From assembly GCA_963812945.1 (NCBI GenBank), contig CAWEXD010000008.1, positions 1,674,001 through 1,738,000 of the forward strand: a stretch of DNA of 64,000 nt, given 5' to 3'. This document shows positions 50,688 through 59,337 of the stretch, in pieces. Numbering within the stretch: position 1 is the stretch's first letter; every line of letters begins with the position of its first letter. Below the pieces are notes generated by a model. That model was not told the DNA's origin. It saw nothing but the letters and a program-made list of their open reading frames with translations, and did not search any database. Position numbers and translations under genes: made by a program. This stretch comes from DASRDR01 sp963812945 [NCBI: uncultured Candidatus Rokubacteria bacterium]. Lineage in GTDB: Bacteria > Methylomirabilota > Methylomirabilia > Rokubacteriales.

Positions 50688-52265
50688 TCACCTCCGAGCG
50701 ACGGCGCCCGGGAGCGCGTGAACGGGACGGATCTTCCCGGACGGGAGGACGATGGGCGCCTGCCACTCGGCGCTGAGAACTCCGGCGCTCTCCCAGGCGA
50801 GGCTCATGACCCGCTCGGCGCCCGAGCAGGCGCCCATCGCGGTCATGAAGGCGTCGGTCACGCCCGCGAGGTTGGCGGGCCCCGCGCCAGGCCGCACGAG
50901 GATCCTGATCCGGGGCCGCCCGTCCTCGGTCTCGTCCTCCACGAGCTGGTAGTCGCCCGGTCCGCCGCCGAAGCGCGACGGAAGGACTTCCTCGAGGATC
51001 CTGAGCGCATCGACGTGCAGCACGGTCATCCCCGCGGCCGTCAGCTTCTGGTCGCTGCGGATCGTGTGCAGGTGGGTGGTCCACCCGAGGCGCTGCAGGG
51101 AGCACCCGCAATCGCGGGCCCCGAGCTCCGCCTGGTCGCCCATGTGGACATTCAACAGCGCCAGCGGCGCCGTGGGACGGATCGACGTGACGAAGAGGCT
51201 ACGGCGCGGAACGCTCAGAGCCGCGGCATCGTCGCCCGCCTGGATCACCGCGTGCAAGTCCTGCGGAACGTGAACCTCATCAGGCTCGGCCGGCGCCGGG
51301 CAGCCGTAGCCGACCGCGCCGCACTCGGTGATCGCGTAGCGGGGGAGGGCCGTGGCCCCGCATCGGCGGATGGATGTCATGCGCGCTGCCGTCAAGGGCT
51401 CACCGGTGACGGTGAACTGGACGCCGTCCAGATCGCCGTCCTGCTCCGCCGCCACCTTGCAGAGCCGAAGGGCCGAACTGGCGAAGGTGAACACGTGCGG
51501 TGTTTCGTTCCGGCCGAGCACCGACCGCATCCACCGGAGGATCACGGATGGATCCTCGAACTCGGCGTGCTCCGGCGACGGAAGCGGTGCGCCGCCGGCA
51601 ACGCTGCTCCAGCGCACGACCCGGGCGCTCCAACGGTAGCGCGGCGCGAGGCGGGACGGGTCGACGTGAGTGAACCAGCGGGCGACTCGCGTGCCGAAGG
51701 CGCTGAACTCCAGCAGCTGAGCGATGGCGCCGCCGCCCGGCACGAGCCACTGCCCCTTGGCCCAGGCCGCTCCCCCTCGCGCGTCCATCGCCAGGAGAGT
51801 GTCGATCGCCCGATCGCGCAGGTGCGCTAGGTCCATGGGCACCACCGTGCCCGCGCCGCTCGTGCGGGATGCCAGGACGACACGCACTCCGGGGTTGCGA
51901 AGCTCCTCCGGGGCGACGGTGAAGGCCAGGGATCCCCGCGTTACCGGCCGGCGCGCCTTGAGCTCCTCGACCGTCAGGTAGACTCCGTGGCGCAGCAGCG
52001 TCCGCAGGACAGCTTCCACGCCGTCCCGCCGGACCAGGAGCTCGACGTCGGCGTACTCGCACCCTGCGTGCCGGAGGAGCCGCGCGAAGGGGGTCGCGGG
52101 GCGCCCGTAGATCGCTCTCAACTGGGCGAGGAAGTCCTGGAGCCGTTGCTCGAGGCGCCGGCCCACGACCGCCCGCGCCTCGCTGACGGTGACGGGGTGG
52201 CGGAGGAATCGTGGCAGACCCGCGGCCAGCCGGGCTGTCGTTACGACGTCGTCCCGTCGAATCAT
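50688..52265 (-). CDS. PaaK/CapK-like adenylate-forming enzyme
   Basis: 525 residues. The pattern is that of phenylacetate-CoA-ligase-like enzymes: P-loop region ASRTSGAGT, YAITECGAVGYGC for the Tyr-x-x-Thr-Glu motif, a Cys-rich DCGCSLQRLGW, and C-terminal SGKIRPV with a candidate catalytic Lys. Such enzymes activate a carboxylic acid with ATP and transfer it to CoA or another acceptor. Both neighbours belong to other units, so the acid is unknown. It lacks part of the standard N-terminal start of PaaK, and is more like LuxE/CapK-type members. Confidence 0.75.
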   Translation of the reverse strand: MIRRDDVVTTARLAAGLPRFLRHPVTVSEARAVVGRRLEQRLQDFLAQLRAIYGRPATPFARLLRHAGCEYADVELLVRRDGVEAVLRTLLRHGVYLTVEELKARRPVTRGSLAFTVAPEELRNPGVRVVLASRTSGAGTVVPMDLAHLRDRAIDTLLAMDARGGAAWAKGQWLVPGGGAIAQLLEFSAFGTRVARWFTHVDPSRLAPRYRWSARVVRWSSVAGGAPLPSPEHAEFEDPSVILRWMRSVLGRNETPHVFTFASSALRLCKVAAEQDGDLDGVQFTVTGEPLTAARMTSIRRCGATALPRYAITECGAVGYGCPAPAEPDEVHVPQDLHAVIQAGDDAAALSVPRRSLFVTSIRPTAPLALLNVHMGDQAELGARDCGCSLQRLGWTTHLHTIRSDQKLTAAGMTVLHVDALRILEEVLPSRFGGGPGDYQLVEDETEDGRPRIRILVRPGAGPANLAGVTDAFMTAMGACSGAERVMSLAWESAGVLSAEWQAPIVLPSGKIRPVHALPGAVARR

Positions 52266-52356
52266 GCGTCTCGCAGGAGGGTCTCGTTCGTGCAGGTGAG
52301 CGCGCTCGCCTCGCCGAAGTCCGGGGAAGAGCGCCCGTGAGCGCCGCCCGGGCCGG

Positions 52357-53085
52357 CTACTGGACCCGGACCACCGCCTCGGCCGGCAGGCGGGCGAGGA
52401 GATCCCGCAGCGCGGCCTCGAGGTACTCGGGCTCCTTCGACTCGAGCGTCACGCGCACCTTGTAGTCGGGGTTGGTGAACTCCGGGTACGATCCGCAGAG
52501 AAGCTCGGGGAAGCTCCGCAGCATCGCGTTGAGGTGCTCGGCGAGCGTCCCCTCCCCCACCTGGAAGAACACGACCCGGAGGAGATACGGCTGCTCGCGG
52601 AAGCGCTCCTTGATCGCGTCGAACTTCCGGCGAAAGATCTCGGGGACGCCCGGGAACACGTGGACGTTGCCCACCACGACCACCGGGACGACGAGGTGGT
52701 CCGAGGCCAAGAGCTCGGCGCCTTCGGGCACCTCCGCCATCTTGAGCCGCGCGTCGTTGATCCGCCCCTGGTAGACCGCCTCGAGGGACGCGACGAGACC
52801 GGGATCACGCACGACGCGGCGGCCGAAGGCGCGCGCCACCCCTTCGATGGTGACGTCGTCGTGTGTCGGCCCGACGCCCCCTGAGGTGAACACCCAGTCG
52901 TACGACCGGGAGAACTCGGCCACCTCGCGGGCGATCAGGTCGACCTCGTCGGGGACCACCACGATCTTCCGCACGTCGACGCCGAGCGGCCGGAACTCGC
53001 GGCACAGGTAGAGGGCGTTCTGATCGGCGACCTTCCCCGAGAGGATCTCGTTGCCGATCAGGACGATCCCGGCCGTCTTCGCCAT
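52357..53085 (-). CDS. CinA-N-terminal-like molybdopterin-binding-fold protein
   Basis: 242 residues. AGIVLIGNEILSGKVADQNA, FTSGGVGPTHDDVTIEGVARAFGR (two pieces) and VFPGVPEIFRRKF are those of the MoCF/CinA N-terminal fold; the C-terminal deamidase domain of full-length CinA is absent. Family members of this length have been linked to FAD or ADP-ribose pyrophosphatase activity, but evidence is family-level only. It lies 24 nt before the M20 gene stop in the same direction and may be co-transcribed with it. Confidence 0.88.
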   Translation of the reverse strand: MAKTAGIVLIGNEILSGKVADQNALYLCREFRPLGVDVRKIVVVPDEVDLIAREVAEFSRSYDWVFTSGGVGPTHDDVTIEGVARAFGRRVVRDPGLVASLEAVYQGRINDARLKMAEVPEGAELLASDHLVVPVVVVGNVHVFPGVPEIFRRKFDAIKERFREQPYLLRVVFFQVGEGTLAEHLNAMLRSFPELLCGSYPEFTNPDYKVRVTLESKEPEYLEAALRDLLARLPAEAVVRVQ

Positions 53086-53109
53086 CGCCGGCCCGGTCCG
53101 CCCCGCGCG

Positions 53110-54279
53110 TCAGCCGCGGGCGAACTCCTCCTGGGCCGCGCGGACCCGCGCCGGATCCGCCAGGAGGTCATACGTGGTCAGGGCCATCGTCTTCGCCGCG
53201 GCGACCATCCCGGCGTGAGCCATGGGCGCGACCGCGGCCGCGACGAAGTCCCGGCTGTGGATCGCCATCCCGGCCGGCGCGATGGCGACCATCGGCTGGA
53301 TCGTGGGCAAGACCTGGCTCACGTTGCCGACATCGGAGGAGCCGGTCCGGTCGGGCTCGGGCTCACTCTCGACGAGCCCGGTGCCGCGCATGTTCGCGGC
53401 GAACAGGTCGAGCAGGGTCTGGTTCCGCTTGAGCGGCTCGTAGACCATCTCGTTCTGGGTCACCGTGAGCTTCGCGCCCGTCGCGCGTGCCGCGCCCTCG
53501 GCGCAGGCCACCACCCGGCGGTAGAGCTCCCACAAGGCGTCGATCCTCGGCGCCCTGACGTAGAACGTCGCCTTCGCGTACTCGGGGATGATGTTCGCCG
53601 CCGCGCCGCCGTTCGCGATGATCCCGTGGATCCGGCAATCCGGCCGCACCTGCTGGCGCAGCATGCTGACCGCGTTGAACGTCTGGATGCAGGCGTCGAG
53701 CGCGTTGATTCCAACCCAGGGGTCGGACGCGGCGTGGGCCGCGTGGCCAGCGTACTCGAAGTCGACGCGCACGATGCCGAGCAGATCCTGGTGGAGGATG
53801 GTCCGGTCGAAGCCGTGGATCATCATCGCGCAGTCCACGCCCTCGAACACGCCCGCCCGGAGAAGCTTGACCTTCCCGCCCCCGCCCTCCTCGGCGGGCG
53901 TGCCGATCACCTGGACCTGGCCAGCCGGAAGCTGGGACCGCACGGCCGCCAGCGCCGCCCCGGCCCCCGCGCCCGACGTCGCGATGATGTTGTGCCCGCA
54001 CGCGTGCCCGATCGTCGGCAACGCGTCGTACTCGCACATGATGGCGACCGTGGGGCCGTCACCGCTCCCCTTCACGGTGGCCCGGAACGCGGTGGGCACG
54101 CCGCCGACCCCGCGCTCGACCTGGAACCCCTTGGCCTCGAGGAACGCGCAGAGCCAGCCCGAGGCCTGGACCTCCTGGTAGCCGAGCTCCGGGTGGTCGT
54201 GGATCTTCCGGGACAAGGCCTCGAGCTCGCCGGCAAGACCATCGGCGGCGCGCTGGATGTCGGTCTTGAGCGTGCTCAC
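53110..54279 (-). CDS. M20-family metallo-aminoacylase/carboxypeptidase
   Basis: 389 residues from GTG 54279 after GAGGAGG. IHDHPELGYQE, EYDALPTIGHACGHN (metal-binding His), GTPAEEGGGGKV (Glu pair) and MMIHGF are of the M20D branch (PM20D2/AbgB/amidohydrolase type); the dimerisation lid runs from VDFEYAGHAAHA. AIHSRDF near the end holds the last metal ligand. It likely hydrolyses an N-acyl amino acid or dipeptide in the cytoplasm. Confidence 0.9.
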   Translation of the reverse strand: MSTLKTDIQRAADGLAGELEALSRKIHDHPELGYQEVQASGWLCAFLEAKGFQVERGVGGVPTAFRATVKGSGDGPTVAIMCEYDALPTIGHACGHNIIATSGAGAGAALAAVRSQLPAGQVQVIGTPAEEGGGGKVKLLRAGVFEGVDCAMMIHGFDRTILHQDLLGIVRVDFEYAGHAAHAASDPWVGINALDACIQTFNAVSMLRQQVRPDCRIHGIIANGGAAANIIPEYAKATFYVRAPRIDALWELYRRVVACAEGAARATGAKLTVTQNEMVYEPLKRNQTLLDLFAANMRGTGLVESEPEPDRTGSSDVGNVSQVLPTIQPMVAIAPAGMAIHSRDFVAAAVAPMAHAGMVAAAKTMALTTYDLLADPARVRAAQEEFARG

Positions 54280-54780
54280 GGGTCCTCCTCGATCGGGATG
54301 ACGGCTGACGCGGCCGGCGACACGCGCGGCCCGAGCGGAGCGTAACACGAGGCCGCGCGGCGCTCAACGACGGGGGCGGCGCCGAGTCGGGTGTGCCGCC
54401 GCCTCCTCTCCCGCGAGGTCGCCGCTCACCGGTCTCGGCGCGCCACGAGGAGGTCGTGGCGGGCGCCGGTCTCTCGATCCACCCAAGCTCCAGATCCGTG
54501 CCCGGTCGACGGCACTCGCCGGATCAGCGCAGCCTGGCTGCGAGCGCGGCACAGAAGGCTTCAAGATCGGCAAGGTCCGTCGAGGAGGCCGCCTCGTGGA
54601 GGGCCTTTCCGGCCCATGCCACGACCGTGCTCCGCCGGAGCATCCCCCGCGAGTACGTCGGCTACAACGAGATCAACCTGAGACACCGGCGATTCATCGC
54701 GCAGAGTGCCACACCGTCGGCGCGTGCGCTAGAATAGCCCCACCTCGACGTCGATTCACGAGCCGCGCGGAGGCGTGCTG
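54280..54780. other. 500-nt region without a convincing gene
   Basis: Between the divergent M20 and enoyl-reductase-like genes. It contains one candidate small frame on the minus strand (54524-54643) and a weak -10 box TAGAAT (54730-54735) for the downstream gene. Longer frames here are rich in Arg/Pro/Ser and look like non-coding translations. It could be the remains of a lost gene. Confidence 0.5.
54524..54643 (-). CDS. Possible 39-residue small protein
   Basis: ATG 54643 to TGA 54524. The sequence starts MLRRSTVVAWAGKALHEAAS and ends LEAFCAALAARLR, a plausible amphipathic helix pair. There is GGGGG but no good Shine-Dalgarno before it. It may be real or the remnant of a longer gene. Confidence 0.25.
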   Translation of the reverse strand: MLRRSTVVAWAGKALHEAASSTDLADLEAFCAALAARLR

Positions 54781-55608
54781 ATGACCCACGGTCCGGAAGA
54801 TCCACCGATCCGCCTGTCCGGCTGGGCGCTGATCCTGGGCGCCTCCTCGGGATTCGGCGAGGCCACCGCCCTCGCGCTCGCCGGAGCCGGGATGTCGGTC
54901 GCCGGCGTCCACCTGGACAGGAAGGCGACGCTCCCGAACGCGGAGCGGATCGCCGCCGAGGTCCGCCGGCAGGGTGGCCAGGCGCTCTTCTTCAACGTGA
55001 ACGCCGCGGACCCTGCACGGCGGACGGAGGTGCTGGACGCGGTCGAGCGCGAGCTGGACGCGCGTGGCGAGCGCGGCCGGCTGCGGGTCCTCCTGCACTC
55101 GCTCGCCTTCGGCACCCTCCGGCCCTTCGTCGCCGCCGACAACCCGAAGGAGGCCGTGTCCAAGGACCAGATGGACATGACCCTCGACGTGATGGGCCAC
55201 AGCCTCGTCTACTGGACCCAGGACGTGGTGGCCCGCGGCCTCATGGGCCCGGGCGGCCGGGTCTTCGCCATGACGAGCGGCGGCGGGACGCGCGTCCTTC
55301 CGAACTACGGACCGGTGTCGGGCGCGAAGGCGGCGCTCGAGTCCCACGTGCGCCAGCTCGCGATGGAGCTGGCGCCGCGAAGCATCACGGTCAATGCCGT
55401 GCGCGCCGGCGTCACCGACACGCCCGCGCTCCAGAAGATCCCCGGCGCCGAGCGCATCAAGGCCGGCGCTCTTGCCCGGAACCCCGGCGGACGCCTGACG
55501 ACGACGGAGGACGTGGCCCGGGCCATCGTCGCCTTCTCCCACTCCGCCACGTACTGGATGACCGGGAACGTCCTCGGGGTCGACGGCGGGGAGGATGTCG
55601 TCGGGTAA
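54781..55608 (+). CDS. Enoyl-ACP-reductase-like SDR (FabI/FabL type)
   Basis: 275 residues from ATG 54781, 7 nt after GGAGG. GASSGFGEATALALA binds NAD(P). The active site reads NYGPVSGAKAAL: Tyr-x6-Lys, the spacing of enoyl-ACP reductases rather than Tyr-x3-Lys of ordinary SDRs. LRVLLHSLAFGTLRPF and VRAGVTDTPALQKIPG also fit ENR-like enzymes. It would reduce the enoyl double bond in fatty-acid synthesis or act on a related acyl thioester. It is followed by uppP after 24 nt. Confidence 0.85.
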   Translation: MTHGPEDPPIRLSGWALILGASSGFGEATALALAGAGMSVAGVHLDRKATLPNAERIAAEVRRQGGQALFFNVNAADPARRTEVLDAVERELDARGERGRLRVLLHSLAFGTLRPFVAADNPKEAVSKDQMDMTLDVMGHSLVYWTQDVVARGLMGPGGRVFAMTSGGGTRVLPNYGPVSGAKAALESHVRQLAMELAPRSITVNAVRAGVTDTPALQKIPGAERIKAGALARNPGGRLTTTEDVARAIVAFSHSATYWMTGNVLGVDGGEDVVG

Positions 55609-55632
55609 GCGGTCGCGCCGCCCCGACCGCTC

Positions 55633-56430
55633 ATGACCGCCCTCCACGCGGCCGTCCTGGGTCTCGTCCAGGGCGCCACGGAGTTCCTCCCGGTCTCCTC
55701 CTCCGGCCACCTGATCCTGGTCCCCGCCCTGCTCGGCTGGCCCGACCAGGGTCTCGCCTTCGACGCCGCCGTGCACCTGGGGACCGTGCTGGCGCTCCTG
55801 ATCTACTTCGGCGGGGAGCTCGGTCACCTCACGCGCGGAGTCCTGGCCGGCCACCCGTCGGAGCGTCGGCTGGGCGTGGGCGTGCTGCTGGCCTCGATCC
55901 CCGCGGGAGTCGCCGGGCTCGCGTTCCAGCAGGTGATCGAGACGCGGTTTCGCTCCACGACGGTGGTGGCCTGGTCGACGATCATCTGGGCCCTCGTCCT
56001 CTGGTGGGCCGATCGACGCGCCGTCGCGGGCGGCCGCGTGCACGACGTGCACGACGTCGGGATCGGCCGCGCCATCGCGATCGGCCTCGCCCAGGTGCTC
56101 GCCCTGGTCCCTGGCACGTCGAGGTCCGGGATCACGATCTCGGCGGGACTCTTCACCGGACTCGACCGGCCGACGGCGGCCACCTTCGCGTTCTTCCTGG
56201 GTCTGCCGGTGACGATGGCGGCGGGCTTCCTCGAGACCCTGGCCTTGGCGCGCACCGAGCTGACCGGCAGCGACATGGCGGTGCTCGCCATCGGCGTAGG
56301 CAGCTCGTTCGTCGCCGGGCTGGCCGCGATCCGCTTCCTGGTGGCCTACCTCAGGCGACGGACCCTGCTCGTGTTCGTCGCCTACCGGATTGTGCTTGGC
56401 GTCCTGCTCCTCTGGCTCGCTCAGGGCTGA
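55633..56430 (+). CDS. uppP: Undecaprenyl-diphosphatase UppP (BacA)
   Basis: 265 residues, eight membrane helices. The two signature loops are QGATEFLPVSSSGHL near the N-terminus and VPGTSRSGITI in the middle, holding the catalytic Glu, Ser, His and Arg. It dephosphorylates undecaprenyl diphosphate to recycle the lipid carrier for peptidoglycan and other polymers and can give bacitracin resistance. Length and motifs are normal. Confidence 0.97.
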   Translation: MTALHAAVLGLVQGATEFLPVSSSGHLILVPALLGWPDQGLAFDAAVHLGTVLALLIYFGGELGHLTRGVLAGHPSERRLGVGVLLASIPAGVAGLAFQQVIETRFRSTTVVAWSTIIWALVLWWADRRAVAGGRVHDVHDVGIGRAIAIGLAQVLALVPGTSRSGITISAGLFTGLDRPTAATFAFFLGLPVTMAAGFLETLALARTELTGSDMAVLAIGVGSSFVAGLAAIRFLVAYLRRRTLLVFVAYRIVLGVLLLWLAQG

Positions 56431-56460
56431 GCGAGCCGGACGAGGTGGCGCCGACCGGCC

Positions 56461-57597
56461 TCACGGCCAGCGACGCCACCACACGCGGCCGGCCCGCACC
56501 GTGAGACGAGGCGCCCAGCGCTTCGAGCCTTCCAGCGCGTTCCCGTCGGCGTCCTGGTAGGGGAACCGTCCCTCGTCCACCGCGAACACGGCGGCGTCGC
56601 CGGCCGCGCCCGCGGCGAGCGATCCCAGCTCGCCGCTCCGGCCGATCGCCCGGGACGGCGCCGCCGTCGCGGCGCGCACGACGTCTGCGAGCGGCATCCC
56701 CAGGCTCAGAAACTTCGACAGGGTCGTCGGGAGATCCCGGACCACGCCGGCCCGTCCCGGCCGGGTGAGGTCCGAGGAGATCGTGTCCGGCTGGAACCCC
56801 TGCTCGAGCGCGCGCCGCGCCACGGGAAAGTTCACGTGGTTCCGGCCGTGCGCGACGTCGAAGACGACTCCCCGCCGCCTGGCCGCCACCACGGCGTCCT
56901 TGAGACGCCCCTCCCCGTCCAGGATCCCGGAGCCGCGGCCGTGGAGGAAATGGCTCACGATGTCGCCGGGCCGCAGGAGGGCGAGGACCTCCCCGTACTC
57001 CACCGGCGGGTTGTTGACGTGCACGATCACCGGTACGCCGGCCGCCTCGGCGGCCCGGAGGCCCCGGCGGAGGGGCTCGAGCCCGTGCTGGGCGACGACC
57101 TCCTTCTGGATGCGCACCTTCACCCCGAGCACGACGTCGCGGTGCTCCCGGGCGACGCCCGCGGCCAGATCCGGATCCGAGTACTCCAGATAGCAGTGCT
57201 CGCCGATCGCGACGTGGGTCAGGCCGATCGCCGCGATGTGCACGAACGCGAGGACCCGGGTCTCGGCCCGCGCCATCACGTACTCGCGCAGCCCGGCGAA
57301 GTTCGCCGCTCCGGTGCTCCCGGCGTCGCAGAGCGTGGTCACGCCCGTGGAGCTGCACACCGCGTCGGTCTCGATCCCCAGATCGTGCCCCGCGATGAAG
57401 GCGTGCGCGTGGAGGTCGATCAGCCCGGGGGCCACGTAGGCGCCTGACACGTCGACGACCTCCCGCGCGGTCTCGCGCGGGATCGTGGTGTCGACCGCCG
57501 CCACGCGCCCGGACGCGAAGGCGACGTCGCGCCGCCCGTCGACTCCGGAGAGGGGGTCGATCACGTGGCCGCCCGTCAGCAGCAGGTCATGGCGCAT
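56461..57597 (-). CDS. Amidohydrolase/deacetylase-family metal hydrolase
   Basis: 378 residues from ATG 57597. LLLTGGHVIDPLSGVDGRRDVAF and GAYVAPGLIDLHAHAF (metal-binding His-x-His) open the TIM barrel; a carboxylated Lys is probably in GVKVRIQKEVV, with later His in VIVHVNNPP and SHFLHGRGSG, and Asp in ISSDLT. It is nearest to the dihydroorotase-like amidohydrolase/deacetylase group (EF_0837/Atu3266 type), which act on acetylated hydroxy- or amino acids. The start overlaps the small membrane gene by 11 nt. Confidence 0.87.
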   Translation of the reverse strand: MRHDLLLTGGHVIDPLSGVDGRRDVAFASGRVAAVDTTIPRETAREVVDVSGAYVAPGLIDLHAHAFIAGHDLGIETDAVCSSTGVTTLCDAGSTGAANFAGLREYVMARAETRVLAFVHIAAIGLTHVAIGEHCYLEYSDPDLAAGVAREHRDVVLGVKVRIQKEVVAQHGLEPLRRGLRAAEAAGVPVIVHVNNPPVEYGEVLALLRPGDIVSHFLHGRGSGILDGEGRLKDAVVAARRRGVVFDVAHGRNHVNFPVARRALEQGFQPDTISSDLTRPGRAGVVRDLPTTLSKFLSLGMPLADVVRAATAAPSRAIGRSGELGSLAAGAAGDAAVFAVDEGRFPYQDADGNALEGSKRWAPRLTVRAGRVWWRRWP

Positions 57598-57817
57598 CCC
57601 GGTCTCCTTCATGGCGCCGCTCGAACCGGCGCAGCACGTAGCCGGCCGCCAGCACGGCGGCGCCGAGCGTGAGCCCCACGTAGAGGCGCGGTCCCCCATG
57701 GGGCGGATCGCCGAAGGCATCGGCCACCACGGCGGCGGCCAGGATCACGATCCCGGTGATCGTGATCCCCGGCCAGGCCTCGTGGCTACGCCCGAACCGC
57801 GGCCACCGAAACGTCAC
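57587..57817 (-). CDS. Small two-helix membrane protein
   Basis: 76 residues. Two hydrophobic segments (ITITGIVILAAAVVADAF and LYVGLTLGAAVLAAGYVL) joined by a short loop, with a basic/acidic tail. Not recognised. It overlaps the start of the amidohydrolase gene by 11 nt, so the two are translated together and the small protein may anchor or accompany it. Confidence 0.6.
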   Translation of the reverse strand: MTFRWPRFGRSHEAWPGITITGIVILAAAVVADAFGDPPHGGPRLYVGLTLGAAVLAAGYVLRRFERRHEGDRDAP

Positions 57818-57943
57818 GCGGCCGGTGATAGCACGCGGCGGAACGGAGGGTCAACCGGCGCGCGCGCGTGTCCAGGAGTCCACTGCCGGGGCGCTTCGTG
57901 GATCAGGCCTCCCCGGCGCGGGCCGCGGTACCATGGAGCCGAC

Positions 57944-59326
57944 ATGCTTTTGCGCTGGGGGAGCTCTTCCAGCCTGACCCGGCAGTTCGCGATCCTGAGC
58001 CTCCTCACGATCGGGGTCAGTACCCTGGTCGCGGGCCTCGCGCTGGCTCACTTCGTCGAGCAGGCGATCCTCGAGCGCGAGTGGACGTCGACGGCGGCCT
58101 TCCTCCGCGCGGCCGCCCGCGATCACCTGCGTCCCGACGACTTCGGCACGGGTCGCCGCATTCCCCCGCCGGCGTCACAGGATCGGCTGGAGGAGTTCAC
58201 CCGCCAGGTGCGCCGCCTGCCGGAAGTCCTGAGGCTCGTGGTGTACGGCCCGGACGGAGAGCCGCTCTGGACCGACGCCGAGGGGGCCTTCCGGCCCCAC
58301 GGCTCGACCCCCGCCGTCCGTGCCGCGCTCGCGGGGCGGACGGAAGTGACGTTCGAGCCCGGGCGCGCCAGCGGCGGAGAGCGCGTGGTGCTCTACGCGC
58401 CGATCGCCTTCCCGGGCGAGGGCCGCGTGGCGGGGGCCGTCGAGGCCTACGTCGACGCGAGCAGGGTGTCCGCCAGCGTTGGGCGGGCCCGGACGATCCT
58501 CTGGGCTCTGGCCGTGGGCTCGGGCGGGCTCCTCTACGTCGCGCTCTACGGGATCGTGTGGCGCGCGTCGCGAACTCTGGAGACTCAGCACGTGGCTCTC
58601 GCCCGGCGAGCCGAAGAGCTGGCCCGGGCCAACGCCGAGCTGCGCGCCCTCCAGGATCAACTCGTGGCCGCCGAGCGCCTGGCCGCGTTCGGTGAGGTGA
58701 CGGCCGCCGTGGCCCACGGGCTCGGCAATCCCCTCGCCGCCATCCGTGCGTCCGCCCAGGTCGCGCTCCTCGACGCCGTGGGGCCGCAGCGCGAGACGCT
58801 CCGCCGGATCGTGACGGATACCGACCGTCTCCGCGCGCGCATGCGGGCGCTCCTAGACCTCGGGCGACCAGTGGAGCCGAGGCCGGTGCCCACCGCGCTC
58901 GACGCGGCGATCCGGGCGGCACTGGGAGCCGTGCACCAGCGGAGCGCTGCCCAAGGCGTCCGGGTCGACGTCGACGTCCCCGCGGATCTCCCGAAGGTGC
59001 GCCTCGACCCGGCCCGGTTCGAGGAGGCGCTCCTCTGCCTGATCGGCAACGCGCTCGATGCCATGCCTTCCGGCGGCGTGCTGCGGCTTGTTGCGGTGGA
59101 AGGGGACGGGGACGTCCGGCTCCGGATCGATGACACCGGCCACGGGATCTCCTCGGAGGCGCTCACGCGGGCGTTCCAGCCGTTCTTCACGACGAAGCCC
59201 GATGGCACGGGGCTGGGCCTCCCGCTCGCCAAGAAGCTTCTCGAGGCGACCGGCGCGCGGCTTTCCGTGGAAAGCGACGGTTCCGGCACCCGGGTGGCGG
59301 TCACGCTGCCCCAGGCCGGCGCCTGA
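57944..59326 (+). CDS. Membrane sensor histidine kinase, NtrB type
   Basis: 460 residues from ATG 57944. Helix 1 is at ~14-36 (FAILSLLTIGVSTLVAGLAL), a periplasmic sensor domain runs from 45 to 180, helix 2 is at ~183-205, then a coiled coil (EELARANAELRALQDQLVAAERL). The phospho-acceptor is His258 in VAHGLGNPLAAI; the ATPase domain has the N box (CLIGNALDAM), DDTGHGI and GTGLGLPLAKK. It would phosphorylate the NtrC-type regulator encoded 11 nt downstream. The signal sensed is unknown. Confidence 0.93.
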   Translation: MLLRWGSSSSLTRQFAILSLLTIGVSTLVAGLALAHFVEQAILEREWTSTAAFLRAAARDHLRPDDFGTGRRIPPPASQDRLEEFTRQVRRLPEVLRLVVYGPDGEPLWTDAEGAFRPHGSTPAVRAALAGRTEVTFEPGRASGGERVVLYAPIAFPGEGRVAGAVEAYVDASRVSASVGRARTILWALAVGSGGLLYVALYGIVWRASRTLETQHVALARRAEELARANAELRALQDQLVAAERLAAFGEVTAAVAHGLGNPLAAIRASAQVALLDAVGPQRETLRRIVTDTDRLRARMRALLDLGRPVEPRPVPTALDAAIRAALGAVHQRSAAQGVRVDVDVPADLPKVRLDPARFEEALLCLIGNALDAMPSGGVLRLVAVEGDGDVRLRIDDTGHGISSEALTRAFQPFFTTKPDGTGLGLPLAKKLLEATGARLSVESDGSGTRVAVTLPQAGA

Positions 59327-59337
59327 TCGGACACGCC

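Noticed and set aside
54393-54737. A 114-residue plus-strand frame in the 500-nt gap
   Set aside because: Arg/Ser/Pro-rich composition, no ribosome-binding site, no recognisable pattern.
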